Source of the DNA: Gammaproteobacteria bacterium
Lineage (GTDB): Bacteria > Pseudomonadota > Gammaproteobacteria > Xanthomonadales > Rhodanobacteraceae
DNA: 64,000 nucleotides
Reading direction: 5' to 3'
NCBI GenBank assembly: GCA_021324095.1
Contig: JAJPJT010000120.1
Coordinates: forward strand, 1-64,000
Part shown: piece by piece, positions 49,813 to 59,151 of the stretch
Layout of the letters: every line of letters begins with the position of its first letter
Numbering within the stretch: position 1 is the stretch's first letter
Made by a program: the position numbers and the translations under genes
Notes under the pieces: generated by a model
Seen by the model: the letters and a program-made list of their open reading frames with translations, nothing else
Databases searched by the model: none
Told to the model about the DNA's origin: nothing

Positions 49813-50814
49813 TCAGCGGCCAGCCGCCGCGAGCTTGCGTTCCCAGGCGAGCGAAGTGCGCGCAATGAAGTCGAGATCGTCATGGCGCGGCTGCCAGCCG
49901 AGGGTATCCCGGATCTTGTCGGCGGCCGCGACGAGCGAAGGCGGATCGCCCGCACGGCGCGGTTCCTCTACGCACGGAACCGGTGAACCGTGTGCGCGGC
50001 CGACCGCAGCCAGCACCTCGCGCACCGAATAGCCGTGGCCGTAACCGCAGTTCAGGATGGTCGACGCACCACCGCCGCGAAGGTACTTCAGCGCCTCGAG
50101 GTGCGCACGCGCGAGATCGTCCACGTGGATGTAATCGCGCACGCCGGTGCCATCCGGCGTGTCGTAATCGGTGCCGAAAATCGGCAGGCGCGGGCGCTTG
50201 CCCAGCGCCGCTTCGCAGGCCACCTTCAGCAGTAGCGTTGCATTTTTGGTGGACTGCCCGATCCGCCCTGCAGGGTCGCAGCCGGCCACGTTGAAATAAC
50301 GCAGCGCGACGTAACGCGGACCACCCGCCGCGGCGACATCGCGCAACATCCATTCGCTCATCAACTTGGATGTGCCGTACGGATTGATCGGCGCGGTCGG
50401 CGTGTCTTCGCGCGCCCTGCCGCCCTCCGGAATGCCGTACACCGCGGCGGTCGAGGAGAACACGATCTGCTCGACGCCGGCTTCCTTGCAACACGCCAGC
50501 AGGTTGCGCGTCGCGCAAGTGTTGTTCCCGTAATAGCGCAGCGGATCGGCGACCGATTCCGGCACGATCGTGCGCGCGGCGAAGTGCATCACCGTGTCTA
50601 CGTCGTGCTCGCGCAGCACCCGCGCGACCAGCGCCTGGTCGCCGACGTTGCCGACGACCAGTTCCGCGCCGATGACCGCATCGCGAAAACCGGTCGAAAG
50701 GTCATCCAGCACCACCACGCGCTCGCCCGCCTCGACGAGCTGCAATACCACGTGGCTGCCGATGTAACCGGCGCCGCCGGTGACGAGGATGGTGCGACCG
50801 CTGGACTGGCTCAC
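49813..50814 (-). CDS. galE: UDP-glucose 4-epimerase GalE
   Basis: A protein of 333 residues. The NAD loop is ILVTGGAGYIGSHV, and FSSTAAVYGIP, INPYGTSKLMSEWML (catalytic Tyr-x3-Lys) and GVRDYIHVDDLARAHL are GalE blocks. It interconverts UDP-glucose and UDP-galactose, and in some bacteria the N-acetyl forms. AAGGAG lies just before the ATG. The 184 bp to its right, up to prsT in the same direction, hold no gene or clear promoter. It could be read from the prs operon or from its own promoter. Confidence 0.95.
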   Translation of the reverse strand: MSQSSGRTILVTGGAGYIGSHVVLQLVEAGERVVVLDDLSTGFRDAVIGAELVVGNVGDQALVARVLREHDVDTVMHFAARTIVPESVADPLRYYGNNTCATRNLLACCKEAGVEQIVFSSTAAVYGIPEGGRAREDTPTAPINPYGTSKLMSEWMLRDVAAAGGPRYVALRYFNVAGCDPAGRIGQSTKNATLLLKVACEAALGKRPRLPIFGTDYDTPDGTGVRDYIHVDDLARAHLEALKYLRGGGASTILNCGYGHGYSVREVLAAVGRAHGSPVPCVEEPRRAGDPPSLVAAADKIRDTLGWQPRHDDLDFIARTSLAWERKLAAAGR

Positions 50815-50998
50815 TTCGTCTCCTTGCTAGGTCAGCTTCCAAGAGTCGTCAGACGCCGCGACTTCCAACCGAACGCCGCATGGTACCCGGCGAACGCTGC
50901 ATGCATCTGCAACAGGTTCGGTTTTTGCGCGAACCACGACCAGCCGCATCCAGGTCCTGCACTTTCGAAGGTGAAAAGTAGCGTTTGCGATCGCACGC

Positions 50999-53848
50999 CT
51001 ACTTGCTGGCCCCGCCGCCAAGTTCCTGATACAGCTTCTCCGCAGCCGGCTTGTTCTCGAAGCTGGCGCCCGACTTCTCCAGCGCCTCGAGCGTGGCGCG
51101 CGCGCCAGCCTTGTCCCCCGTGCGCGCCTGGGCGACGGCCAGGTGATATTGGATGGCCGGCACTTTGGGCGCTGCCTTGGCGGCCTCGGCCAGAATCGGC
51201 AAGGCAGTCCTGGGCTGATTGGCCGCGATCAGTGCCCAACCATAGGTGTCCATCACGCCGGGCGAAGTCGGCGCCAGCTTGTGGGCGCGCTCGGCCAGTG
51301 CCAGCGCTTTCGGACTCTTCTGTTCGGTGTAGATCCACGCAAGGTTGTTGAGCGCGTCGACATTGGACGGAAAAGCCTTCAACACCTGCTCGTACTGCCC
51401 GGCGGCCAGCGTGTTCTGCTTGTGCTCGAGGTAGTACTGGGCCAACAGCAGGCGCGTCGCACCATCGTCCGGGTGCTTGGCAAGCCAGTCGCGCAGCACG
51501 CGATCCGGTTCCTTGGCACCACCGTTGCTCAGCGCCAGGAAGTTTTTGATGACCAGCGGCCGGTCGTACTGGAGCTTCAATCCCTGCTGGTAGACCTGCG
51601 CCGCCTTGTCCCACGATTTGTCCGCCATGTACAGGTCGCCTTCCAGCGTCAACCCGGCGACCTTGTCGGCGGACCGCGCCTGCAGCGTCCGCGCCAGCGC
51701 GACGGCACCCGGCAGGTCGTGGTCCTGCAACTTCATGAACGCCAGCAGGGACACGGCTTGTACCTCTCCCGGATCGGCCTTGATCACCGTTTCCAGGTTG
51801 GCCCGTGCATCCTTGCTGTCCTTGTTGAGGACCTGCGCGCGCGCCAGGTTGATCCGGTACAGCGGAACCTGGGGCGCAAGCTTCACCGCTTGCTCCAGCG
51901 GCTTCAGTGCATCGGCGTGACGACCGGCATTGAGTTGCGCCGCGCCGAAAGCATTGAGTGCCGCCGGGTTGTCCGGCTCGGCATCAGCGAGTTGCTTCGC
52001 GACGCCCGCGGCTTCGTCGAATTGCCCGCTTTCGCTGTACAGCATCACCAGATCGACATACGCGGGGCCGGCTTTGGGCGCCGCGGCGATGGCCTGCTTG
52101 AACCGCTGGATGGCTTCCGCCTTGTTGCCTTGCAGCACCGCGAGCTTGCCGAGCGCGGTGATGGCCACCGCATTGTTCGGGTCCTGCTTCAATACCGCTT
52201 CGTAGCGTCCTTCGGCGTCTTTGTAGTGCCGTTCGAGCGAGTCCAGGCTGCCGAGGCTCAGCAGCGCGGCGAGGTTCTTGGGATCGAGCTTGTACGACTC
52301 CTCGTACTGCGCGCGCGCCTTGTCGCGATCTCCGGCCGCGACCAGCGCGGTGCCGTACAGCAGGTGCGCTCCGCTGTCCTTGGGATTCTTGGCCGCAAAG
52401 TCGGCCGCAGTCTTGACTGCATCGGCCGTGTGCTTCTCCTGCACGTAGGCCATCACCAGCAAGCTGGTGCGTTGGGTCTCGGCCGTGGCACCGCTTGCCG
52501 GGGTCGATTTGAGCAGTTTGATGGCCTCCGCCGTGTCGCCTTTGGCGAGGGCCTGCGCCGCGGGCGCGAATGGTCCGGTTGGCAGGGCGTCGTCCCCGGT
52601 TGCGCTCCCTGCGGTCTTGCCATGCAATTTTGTCGACGCAATGGCGGACGCGCCCGGCTGTCCGGGCATGCCGGCGCCCTCGGCCGCCGCCCGTTGCAAC
52701 AGCGCCAGCAGTTCGGCGTCGGACGGATTGCCCTGCACGGCCGGTCGCAACGTATTGAGCGCCTGGCCGGAGCGCCCCGCGCGATAATACGCAAGCGCGA
52801 GCAATTTGCGCGCCGCGGTATTCTGCGGGTCCACGCCCATCACGTTGCCCAGATACATTTCCGCCTGGGCATAGTTGCCCTGCGCGTAGTTGACCGCACC
52901 CATCAGCATCTGCGCCTGCGAGCTGTCCGGGCTCGCCTGGAGTACCCGCTGAAGCTGCTCGACCGCGCCGTCGAGGTGCCCCTGCTGGTACAGCACCACC
53001 GCGTGCAGGTAATGCGGATACGGCTGGTCCGGAGCCATCTTCTCCAGCGTCTCGATGTTTTCCAGCGCCTTGCCGTATTGACGCTGCCGGGCCTGCGCGT
53101 CAGCCAGTCGCGCGCGGGCGTAGAAGCTTTCCTGCGGCAACCAATCCGCATGCTTGAAGCCCAGCACCTTCGTGTAATCCGATTCGGCCGTCGTGAAATC
53201 CCCGTCCGCATACGCGAGATCGGCCTTCTCCACCCAGGCCTGCGGATTCTCGGGCGCCGCAGCCAACGCCTGCTCGAGGTAACGACGGGCGGCGCCCTGA
53301 TCGTTGGCCATGCTCGCCAGCTTGGACAATCCGACCAGCGCGAGCGGGTCCTTGGGCTGAAGCTTCAACGCCGCCTCGTACGACTGCTTCGCCTTGTCGG
53401 GCTGCTTGAGTCCGCGCTCGGCGTCTCCGCGCAGGATTTCCACCTGCGCCTTGGTGGCGGGTTCGGAAACCTTGTCGGGAGAGAGGGTCTGCAGCACCTT
53501 GTCGAATTGGCTCATCACCAGCAGTGTGCGCCCCATCGGCACCGCCCACTGCGCCTCGGGCACGCCATTCGCCTGCGCGTTCTGGAGATCGTTCAGCGCG
53601 TCCTTGGTGTCACCCAGCATCAGCGACGCCCGGCCCAGCAGCAGCCAGGCCTCTCCATTCTTGCTGTCGCGCTGCAGGACCTTCTTGGCCTCGATATAGG
53701 CCGCGCGGTATTGCCCATTGGCTTCGTACTTGAGCCCGGCGGCCACGCTGCCATGCCGGTGGGCCAGGCCGCAGCCGGCCAGCAACAGCATGCAAGCCAG
53801 CAATGCCAGACCACGGCGCGATACACGGTTGTTCGATTCGATGCGCAT
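50999..53848 (-). CDS. prsT: PrsT, TPR-repeat lipoprotein of XrtA/PEP-CTERM systems
   Basis: A protein of 949 residues with a lipoprotein signal (ACMLLLAGC, lipid-bearing Cys at residue 26). The rest is about 22 TPR-like helix pairs, for example GDTKDALNDLQNAQANG, GQFDEAAGVAKQLADAEPDN and LAWIYTEQKSPKALALAERA. A Gly/Ala/Ser linker near residue 390 (GMPGQPGASAIAS) splits two arrays. The length, lipobox and position after prsK-prsR match the PEP-CTERM system TPR protein of exosortase-linked exopolysaccharide clusters, where it probably scaffolds assembly or export at the outer membrane. AAGGAT precedes the ATG. It follows prsR by 35 bp. Confidence 0.92.
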   Translation of the reverse strand: MRIESNNRVSRRGLALLACMLLLAGCGLAHRHGSVAAGLKYEANGQYRAAYIEAKKVLQRDSKNGEAWLLLGRASLMLGDTKDALNDLQNAQANGVPEAQWAVPMGRTLLVMSQFDKVLQTLSPDKVSEPATKAQVEILRGDAERGLKQPDKAKQSYEAALKLQPKDPLALVGLSKLASMANDQGAARRYLEQALAAAPENPQAWVEKADLAYADGDFTTAESDYTKVLGFKHADWLPQESFYARARLADAQARQRQYGKALENIETLEKMAPDQPYPHYLHAVVLYQQGHLDGAVEQLQRVLQASPDSSQAQMLMGAVNYAQGNYAQAEMYLGNVMGVDPQNTAARKLLALAYYRAGRSGQALNTLRPAVQGNPSDAELLALLQRAAAEGAGMPGQPGASAIASTKLHGKTAGSATGDDALPTGPFAPAAQALAKGDTAEAIKLLKSTPASGATAETQRTSLLVMAYVQEKHTADAVKTAADFAAKNPKDSGAHLLYGTALVAAGDRDKARAQYEESYKLDPKNLAALLSLGSLDSLERHYKDAEGRYEAVLKQDPNNAVAITALGKLAVLQGNKAEAIQRFKQAIAAAPKAGPAYVDLVMLYSESGQFDEAAGVAKQLADAEPDNPAALNAFGAAQLNAGRHADALKPLEQAVKLAPQVPLYRINLARAQVLNKDSKDARANLETVIKADPGEVQAVSLLAFMKLQDHDLPGAVALARTLQARSADKVAGLTLEGDLYMADKSWDKAAQVYQQGLKLQYDRPLVIKNFLALSNGGAKEPDRVLRDWLAKHPDDGATRLLLAQYYLEHKQNTLAAGQYEQVLKAFPSNVDALNNLAWIYTEQKSPKALALAERAHKLAPTSPGVMDTYGWALIAANQPRTALPILAEAAKAAPKVPAIQYHLAVAQARTGDKAGARATLEALEKSGASFENKPAAEKLYQELGGGASK

Positions 53849-53883
53849 ATCCTTACCCTGTTTTACCGGCCACGCGCGCGGCG

Positions 53884-55248
53884 TCAGTCGGAATCCGTCG
53901 GCTTCTTCAAGCCGTGCTTGTCCATCAGATCATAGAGAGTCGGCCGGCTGATGCCGAGCACGTCCGCCACCTTCGAAAGATTGCCGCCTTCGCGGGTCAT
54001 CGCGCGCCGGATCGCGCGCTTCTCGGCTTCGTTCCGCACCTCGCGCAAATCCAGGACCTCATCGCCGGCGGCGGCGTTCAAATGCAATTCGTCGGTACCG
54101 ATCTGCTTGCCCTCCGCCATGATCACCGCGCTGTTCACCGCGTTCTCCAGCTCGCGCACGTTGCCGCGCCACGGGTGCGCCTCGATCGCCTTGAGCGCTT
54201 TGGCGGTGAAGCCGCGCACGACGCGTCCGTGGCGACCGGCAGCCTGCTCCAGAAAATGCCGCGCCAGCGGCGCCACGTCACCCGCGCGGTCGCGCAGCGG
54301 GGGCAGCCGGATGCTGACTTCGCTGACGCGATAAAACAAGTCTTCGCGGAAACGGCCATCCCGGATCAGCTCCGGAAGATTCTGATGCGTGGAGCAGATG
54401 ATCCGCACGTCCACCGGGATCGTTTCACGGCCGCCGATACGCTCCACCACGCGCTCCTGCAGGAAACGCAGCAGCTTTGCCTGGAGGGCGGCCGGCATGT
54501 CGCCGATCTCGTCCAGCAGCAGGCTGCCGTTGGCAGCGAGTTCGATTTTCCCCTTGGTCTGCTTGTGGGCGCCCGTGTAGGCACCCTTCTCGTAGCCGAA
54601 CAGTTCGGCTTCCAGCAGGTTTTCCGGAATGGCCGCGCAATTGATCGCGACGAATGGCCCTTCGCGGCGCGCACTCAGGCGGTGGATCGCGCGCGCGAAC
54701 AATTCCTTGCCGGTGCCGGTTTCGCCCAGCAGCAGCACGGTTGCGTTGGTGGGCCCGACCTTTTCCACCAGCCGGCAAGCGTCGCGCATCGCTTCGCTGC
54801 CGCCGATGATGCCTTCCAAGGCCGTCGCCGACGCGTTGCGGAGCCTGCGGTTCTCCGCTTCCAGTTCGTGCAGCCGGAACGCGCGGCTCACGATCAGGCG
54901 CAGCACCTCGAGGTCGAGCGGTTTCGAACAGAAGTCGTAGGCGCCGCAGCCGATCGACTTGACGGCGTTGTCGCGGTCACCGTTGCCGGTGACCACGATG
55001 ATTTTGGTGTATGGCGCCTGCTGCAGGATTTCCGTGATCGTCGCGAAACCCTCGGCCGTGCCGGCCTCGTCCGGCGGGAGACCAAGATCCTGCAGGACCA
55101 CGGCCGGTTCGTGCCGGCGCAGCATCGCGAGCGCGGATTCGCGATCGCCGGCCACGACCACGTCGTAATCCTCGAAACTCCAGCGCAGTTGCCTCTGCAA
55201 GCCGGCGTCATCCTCGACAATCAACAAGCGGGGTTGCCGTGCGCTCAT
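53884..55248 (-). CDS. prsR: PrsR, sigma-54-dependent response regulator of PEP-CTERM systems
   Basis: A protein of 454 residues with three domains. The receiver has the acidic pair VEDDAG and phosphoacceptor Asp54 (VVLQDLGLPP). The AAA+ domain has Walker A (LLGETGTGKELFARAIH), the sigma-54 contact loop as GAYTGA, and the second region ADNGSLLLDEIGDMP-type Walker B. The C-terminal Fis-like helix-turn-helix ends GISRPTLYDLMDKHGLKK. PrsR activates RpoN promoters of exosortase-associated genes. Its start overlaps the prsK stop by ATGA, fixing the pair. A matching -24/-12 promoter lies upstream of the operon at 58614. Confidence 0.95.
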   Translation of the reverse strand: MSARQPRLLIVEDDAGLQRQLRWSFEDYDVVVAGDRESALAMLRRHEPAVVLQDLGLPPDEAGTAEGFATITEILQQAPYTKIIVVTGNGDRDNAVKSIGCGAYDFCSKPLDLEVLRLIVSRAFRLHELEAENRRLRNASATALEGIIGGSEAMRDACRLVEKVGPTNATVLLLGETGTGKELFARAIHRLSARREGPFVAINCAAIPENLLEAELFGYEKGAYTGAHKQTKGKIELAANGSLLLDEIGDMPAALQAKLLRFLQERVVERIGGRETIPVDVRIICSTHQNLPELIRDGRFREDLFYRVSEVSIRLPPLRDRAGDVAPLARHFLEQAAGRHGRVVRGFTAKALKAIEAHPWRGNVRELENAVNSAVIMAEGKQIGTDELHLNAAAGDEVLDLREVRNEAEKRAIRRAMTREGGNLSKVADVLGISRPTLYDLMDKHGLKKPTDSD

Positions 55249-57326
55249 GATGCCGCCCTCACGGCCGTACCGACCGCCGCGGCGTCAGCGGACTCCACGC
55301 GCGGCAACCGGATGGCGAACACGCTGCCGCGACCGGGCGTGCTGTCCACGTCCAGTGTTCCGCCCAGTGACCTCACGTACTCGCGGGCCTGATACGCACC
55401 GATCCCCATGCCCTTGCTCGCCTTGGTGGTGAAAAATGGTTGGAACAGCCGGTTGCGGACGAAGTCCGCGTCCATGCCCGCCCCATCGTCCTCGATCTCG
55501 ATCACGGCACTTTCCCCCGCGCGTCCCATTCTCACGGTGACATGACCGTGGACGGTCGCAGCGTCCTGGGCGTTGCGGATCAAATGCCCGAGTACCGTGG
55601 CAAGCTGCTCGGCGTCCGCGCGTACCCACGATTCCTCACCGCGCGATTCGCATTCGGGTCGAGGCAATTGCGCTGCGCATTCGGCAAGCGCCCGTTCGAC
55701 CACCGCGGCCAGCCGCACCCGGCCGCGAGCGGCCACGGCCGCGCCGCCGCGCAACTGCTCCAGCAGCCGCGTGATGCGCTGCACCGAATTCTCCACCGTC
55801 GCAAGCATGTCGTCCACAAACGCGGGATTCTGCTTGTGGCGGCCCGCGTTCTGCAGCAACAGGCTTTGCTGGGCAGCGACATTCTTCAGATCGTGCATCA
55901 GGAATGCCGTGAGCCGGTTGAATCCCTCGAACTGCCGCGCTTCTGCAAGACGGCGCGCGTTCGCAGACTGCGCCAGGGTGCCGGCGACCTGGCTGCCGGC
56001 GGTCCGCAGGAGATCGATGTCCTCCCAATCGATGGCCCGGCGCGTGCGCGCCTGCGCCAGCACCACGAACCCGAGCAATCGGTCCTCCAGCACCAGCGGG
56101 ACCAGCAACCAGGCGTGAGGCAGGCCAGCCAGTTCGGCCGGCGCCCGCAGGTGTTCGTCGCCTTGCGGCGGCGCTTCGCCCAGATCATGGATCCAGCGCT
56201 GTGCGCGCATGAACTCGAACACTGGTTGATTGGCGGACAGCTTCAGGCCGGATGGCACCGGCATGTTCCAGCTGGCGTCCAGCACGAAGGCATCGACCTC
56301 GTCGCGCATGAACAGCGCACCGGCCGGGCTGTCCATGATCTGCGCCAGGGCACGCACTGCGCGCAGTGGTAATTCCGTGTCGCTGTCGCTGGCCGACAGG
56401 GTCGCGGTGAGGCGCAGCCATTCTTCGCGGTAGTCGTGGCGGAAGCTGAAGAAATTCTTGTGCAGGAACACCCGCAGCCGCGAACGCGCCCGCCCCGAGC
56501 TTGCGAACAGCAACATCGCCAGGAACGCAAAGCAGACCAGGGTGATTTCCGCGACCCGGCCCCAGTCCCCGCCGTAGATCCGAACGTAGTAGCCGCCGAT
56601 CGCCGTCGCGATGATGTAGAACGCGATCACCAGCAGGCTGGTGGTATAGAACACCGCGCCCCGGGACACCGAGACGTTCAGCGACCACTCCCGGTTGCGT
56701 GCCGCCGCCACGATCAACAGCGGGACCAGCAGCGCGTCGACGAACCCCCGCGCGGCCCACATGTTGATGTCGATCTGCTGGTACAGGACCGCGTAGGAGT
56801 ACAGGAAGATGTCGTAGACGAACAATACGCCCAGCGCGATCACCAGAAACTTGAGCGCCCAGCGCTGTTCGGGATCGACGTTGCGGAAGAGCTGTTCCAG
56901 GAACACCACCCCGACCAGCGCCAGCAACAGTATGCCGACGAGCGGCACGCCGACGGAAAAGGGAATTCCGAGCGGGAGTCCGGTTACGGGCCAAACGCAG
57001 TACAGCGCCAGCAGGATCCAGAGCACCTGCGCCGCAGCGCGCAACCCACGCAGCAGCCCGGACACCGGCCATGCGCCGAACAGCGCCGCGAGAAACACAA
57101 GCCATGCGCCATAGCGCAGCACTTCGACCAGCAGCAGCCAGTTGATGGGCAGGTCGTGCTGCCACTGGGTATACGCGAGGAATGCGCCCCACAGCGTCGT
57201 CGTCGTCGTTGCGAGCAACAGCAACGCGCCAGTGCGTTGACCCCGCCAACTGATCGCCAGCAACGCCGTCGCCGCGAAGAACGCGGCGGTGGCGGTGAGG
57301 TAGCTCGCTATGACAATGACATGCAT
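55245..57326 (-). CDS. prsK: PrsK, membrane sensor histidine kinase of PEP-CTERM systems
   Basis: A protein of 693 residues. The first 300 hold about eight transmembrane helices (SYLTATAAFFAATALLAISW onward). A GAF-like domain follows (residues about 310-460). The H-box is LTAFLMHDLKNVAAQQ with His478, and the ATPase domain has LGHLIRNAQDAA (N), IEIEDDGAGMDADFV (G1), FFTTKASKGMGIG (F/G2) and TPGRGSVFAIRLP. The many-helix N-terminus plus HDLKN box is diagnostic of PrsK. It should phosphorylate PrsR. The input signal is unknown. It sits 64 bp after wecB in the same operon. Confidence 0.94.
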   Translation of the reverse strand: MHVIVIASYLTATAAFFAATALLAISWRGQRTGALLLLATTTTTLWGAFLAYTQWQHDLPINWLLLVEVLRYGAWLVFLAALFGAWPVSGLLRGLRAAAQVLWILLALYCVWPVTGLPLGIPFSVGVPLVGILLLALVGVVFLEQLFRNVDPEQRWALKFLVIALGVLFVYDIFLYSYAVLYQQIDINMWAARGFVDALLVPLLIVAAARNREWSLNVSVSRGAVFYTTSLLVIAFYIIATAIGGYYVRIYGGDWGRVAEITLVCFAFLAMLLFASSGRARSRLRVFLHKNFFSFRHDYREEWLRLTATLSASDSDTELPLRAVRALAQIMDSPAGALFMRDEVDAFVLDASWNMPVPSGLKLSANQPVFEFMRAQRWIHDLGEAPPQGDEHLRAPAELAGLPHAWLLVPLVLEDRLLGFVVLAQARTRRAIDWEDIDLLRTAGSQVAGTLAQSANARRLAEARQFEGFNRLTAFLMHDLKNVAAQQSLLLQNAGRHKQNPAFVDDMLATVENSVQRITRLLEQLRGGAAVAARGRVRLAAVVERALAECAAQLPRPECESRGEESWVRADAEQLATVLGHLIRNAQDAATVHGHVTVRMGRAGESAVIEIEDDGAGMDADFVRNRLFQPFFTTKASKGMGIGAYQAREYVRSLGGTLDVDSTPGRGSVFAIRLPRVESADAAAVGTAVRAAS

Positions 57327-57389
57327 GCTTGGACGGCTCCCGCCGCGCGATCCGGTGCGTGCTCAACCGGACCCATGCTCCTCCCCGAT

Positions 57390-58556
57390 TCAGGCATGTC
57401 CCGCCGCCTGTCGCGCGCCCGCCTCGACTGTCACCGGCTCGTCCTCGGCGATGGCTGCGCGCAGGAGGCGTTTGCGGATATCGGCGACCACGCGCTCGGC
57501 AGTATGGCCGTCCCACAAATCGGGTTTGCGCCCGTGCGTCGAGCGACCCGCGAGGATGTCGTCGGTCGCCCGTACCAGTTCGGCGGCGGTCACCAGCCGG
57601 TTGCTGCCTTCAATGGTCGTGATCGGCCGTTCGGTGGTGGTGCGCAACGTGAGGCAGGGAATGCCGAGATAGGTGGTCTCCTCCTGCACGCCTCCCGAAT
57701 CCGTGATGACGAGCCGGGCGCCGCACACGAGGTTCATGAAGTCCACGTAGCCCAGAGGCTCGACCAGTTGCAGACCCGGCGCCTTCGCCAATCCGTCCCA
57801 CAAGCCGAACCCTTCGAGATTCTTGCGGGTCCGCGGGTGCACCGGAAACACCAGCGGCAGCTTCGCCGCGATCGCCGTCAAATGCCGGACCAGCGCCGCA
57901 AGCGGCTCCGGCGAATCCACGTTGGACGGCCGGTGCAGCGTGACCACCCCGTACTTGCGTTCCTCGAGTCCGAGCCGACGCCGCTCGCCACTTGCCTGGA
58001 TCCGGTCCCGCATCAGTTCGTAGGAATCGATCATGATGTTGCCGACCCGCGTGACCTTGTCTGCCGCCACGCCTTCGGCTGCAAGGTTCTCATCAGCATC
58101 CGGCGACGGCGTCCAGAGAATGTCAGCCACCGTGTCCGTCACGAGCCGATTGATCTCTTCGGGCATACGGCGATCGCGGCTGCGCAGGCCGGCCTCCAGG
58201 TGCGCCACCTGAATCCACAGCTTCGAACCGACCAGCGCGCACGCGATCGTGGAATTCACGTCGCCCACCACCACGATCAGGTCCGGTCGGTCCGCGTTGC
58301 AGGCACCCTCGTAAGCCACCATCACGCCGGCCGTCTGCGCGGCATGGCTGCCGCTGCCGACGCCCAAGTGCAAGTCGGGCGAAGGCAATCCGAGGTCGCG
58401 GAAAAACGCCTCGGACATGTTGGCGTCGTAATGCTGGCCCGTGTGCACCAGCCGCAGCCTGCACCACGGTTGCCGGTGCAACGCGTGGAACAACGGCGCG
58501 ACCTTCATGAAGTTCGGCCGCGCGGCCGCGATCAAATCAATCCTGAGCCGCTGCAT
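57390..58556 (-). CDS. wecB: UDP-N-acetylglucosamine 2-epimerase (non-hydrolysing)
   Basis: A protein of 388 residues from the ATG at 58556 (MQRLRIDLIAAARPNFMKVA). Conserved blocks are VHTGQHYDANMSEAFFRDLG, LIVVVGDVNSTIACAL, VAHLEAGLRSRDRRMPEEIN, YGVVTLHRPSNVD, VFPVHPRTRKNL and ITDSGGVQEETTYLGIP. It converts UDP-GlcNAc to UDP-ManNAc for surface polysaccharide. It heads the leftward wecB-prsK-prsR-prsT operon, with 64 bp to prsK. A sigma-54-type promoter begins 43 bp upstream of the ATG. Confidence 0.94.
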   Translation of the reverse strand: MQRLRIDLIAAARPNFMKVAPLFHALHRQPWCRLRLVHTGQHYDANMSEAFFRDLGLPSPDLHLGVGSGSHAAQTAGVMVAYEGACNADRPDLIVVVGDVNSTIACALVGSKLWIQVAHLEAGLRSRDRRMPEEINRLVTDTVADILWTPSPDADENLAAEGVAADKVTRVGNIMIDSYELMRDRIQASGERRRLGLEERKYGVVTLHRPSNVDSPEPLAALVRHLTAIAAKLPLVFPVHPRTRKNLEGFGLWDGLAKAPGLQLVEPLGYVDFMNLVCGARLVITDSGGVQEETTYLGIPCLTLRTTTERPITTIEGSNRLVTAAELVRATDDILAGRSTHGRKPDLWDGHTAERVVADIRKRLLRAAIAEDEPVTVEAGARQAAGHA

Positions 58557-58598
58557 GGCCAAACTTCCGCCCCCGGTTCTGTGACGCACTTATCACAA

Positions 58599-58614
58599 TG
58601 CAAGTAGTGTACCA
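58599..58614 (-). promoter_or_regulatory. Sigma-54 (-24/-12) promoter of the wecB-prsK-prsR-prsT operon
   Basis: On the minus strand TGGTAC-N5-TTGCA, with GG at 58613-58612 and GC at 58601-58600 exactly 10 bases apart. The deviation from consensus is T for C at one -24 position and A for G at the end of that box. Transcription would begin near 58588, 32 bases before the wecB ATG. The operon encodes PrsR, a sigma-54 activator, so autoactivation is likely. Confidence 0.7.
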
Positions 58615-58728
58615 GTCGTGTCGCGGGCGTCACCAAGACAGGCTCACCCACCTAGGGCCCGTACACGGCCGGTGGTGCAGCCGGCCCAGCCCACGCGCAC
58701 GCAGCTGCCGAGAACCCACGATCACGCC

Positions 58729-58754
58729 AAAAAAGGCCCGTCTATCGGCGGGCC
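58729..58754 (-). terminator. Rho-independent terminator on the minus strand
   Basis: Read on the minus strand, GGCCCG and CGGGCC form a 6-bp GC stem with an 8-base loop, followed directly by six T residues (58734-58729). It points the same way as the wecB operon but lies 115 bp upstream of its promoter. It must therefore end a different leftward RNA that starts to its right, where no convincing leftward gene exists. Confidence 0.75.
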
Positions 58755-59151
58755 ATCAACCATTGGAGGTTTGCAGTCAAACGCTTCGAAAAGGCGACGG
58801 CGATTCAACCCCGGCCACGCCGATCAGCAGCGCGCGGAATCTTCGGCTGTCGACTGCGGACGCACGAACCGGAGGCACAGACGCATTCCGTTCGTCAAGC
58901 GTCCGGCGTCTCGCTTGTGAAGTTCGTAGCAGTTCTTGACATTCGACTGTGCGCGCGCGCACGGAAGGCTGTTTTGTTGGTTGAACATTCAGTTCGCCTG
59001 ACGTGTACTCCCGCGGCCGCTGCGCCAACAAGGAGGCACGGTCAAGGAACGACGCGCGCAGGCCGACCGCGCGCTCTTGGCGCGGTTCGCGCCGCGTGGA
59101 TTCCGCCATGGCGTGCAACACCCACTCACGCCATCGGATCGGGATCTGAAC

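Noticed and set aside
51143-53935. Open frame of 930 codons on the plus strand opposite prsT
   Set aside because: It mirrors the TPR lipoprotein gene. The translated sequence is Arg/Leu-rich without recognisable domains or start signals.
58773-58857. Cloverleaf-like pairing that might be another tRNA gene
   Set aside because: The closing stem is 6 bp, the arms lack conserved D- and T-loop bases on either strand, and no proper anticodon arm exists. It is better described as part of a possible small RNA.
58771-58860. Possible cyclic-di-GMP (GEMM-I) riboswitch in front of the secreted protein gene
   Set aside because: CAAACG...CGAAA...GACG has some resemblance on the plus strand, but the conserved 3' half of the aptamer and the required P1 sequence are missing. 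Only a covariance search could revive it.
58777-59121. 114-codon leftward open frame between wecB and the secreted protein gene
   Set aside because: The sequence is Arg/Ser-rich with no ribosome-binding site or similarity to a known family, and it overlaps the structured RNA candidate.
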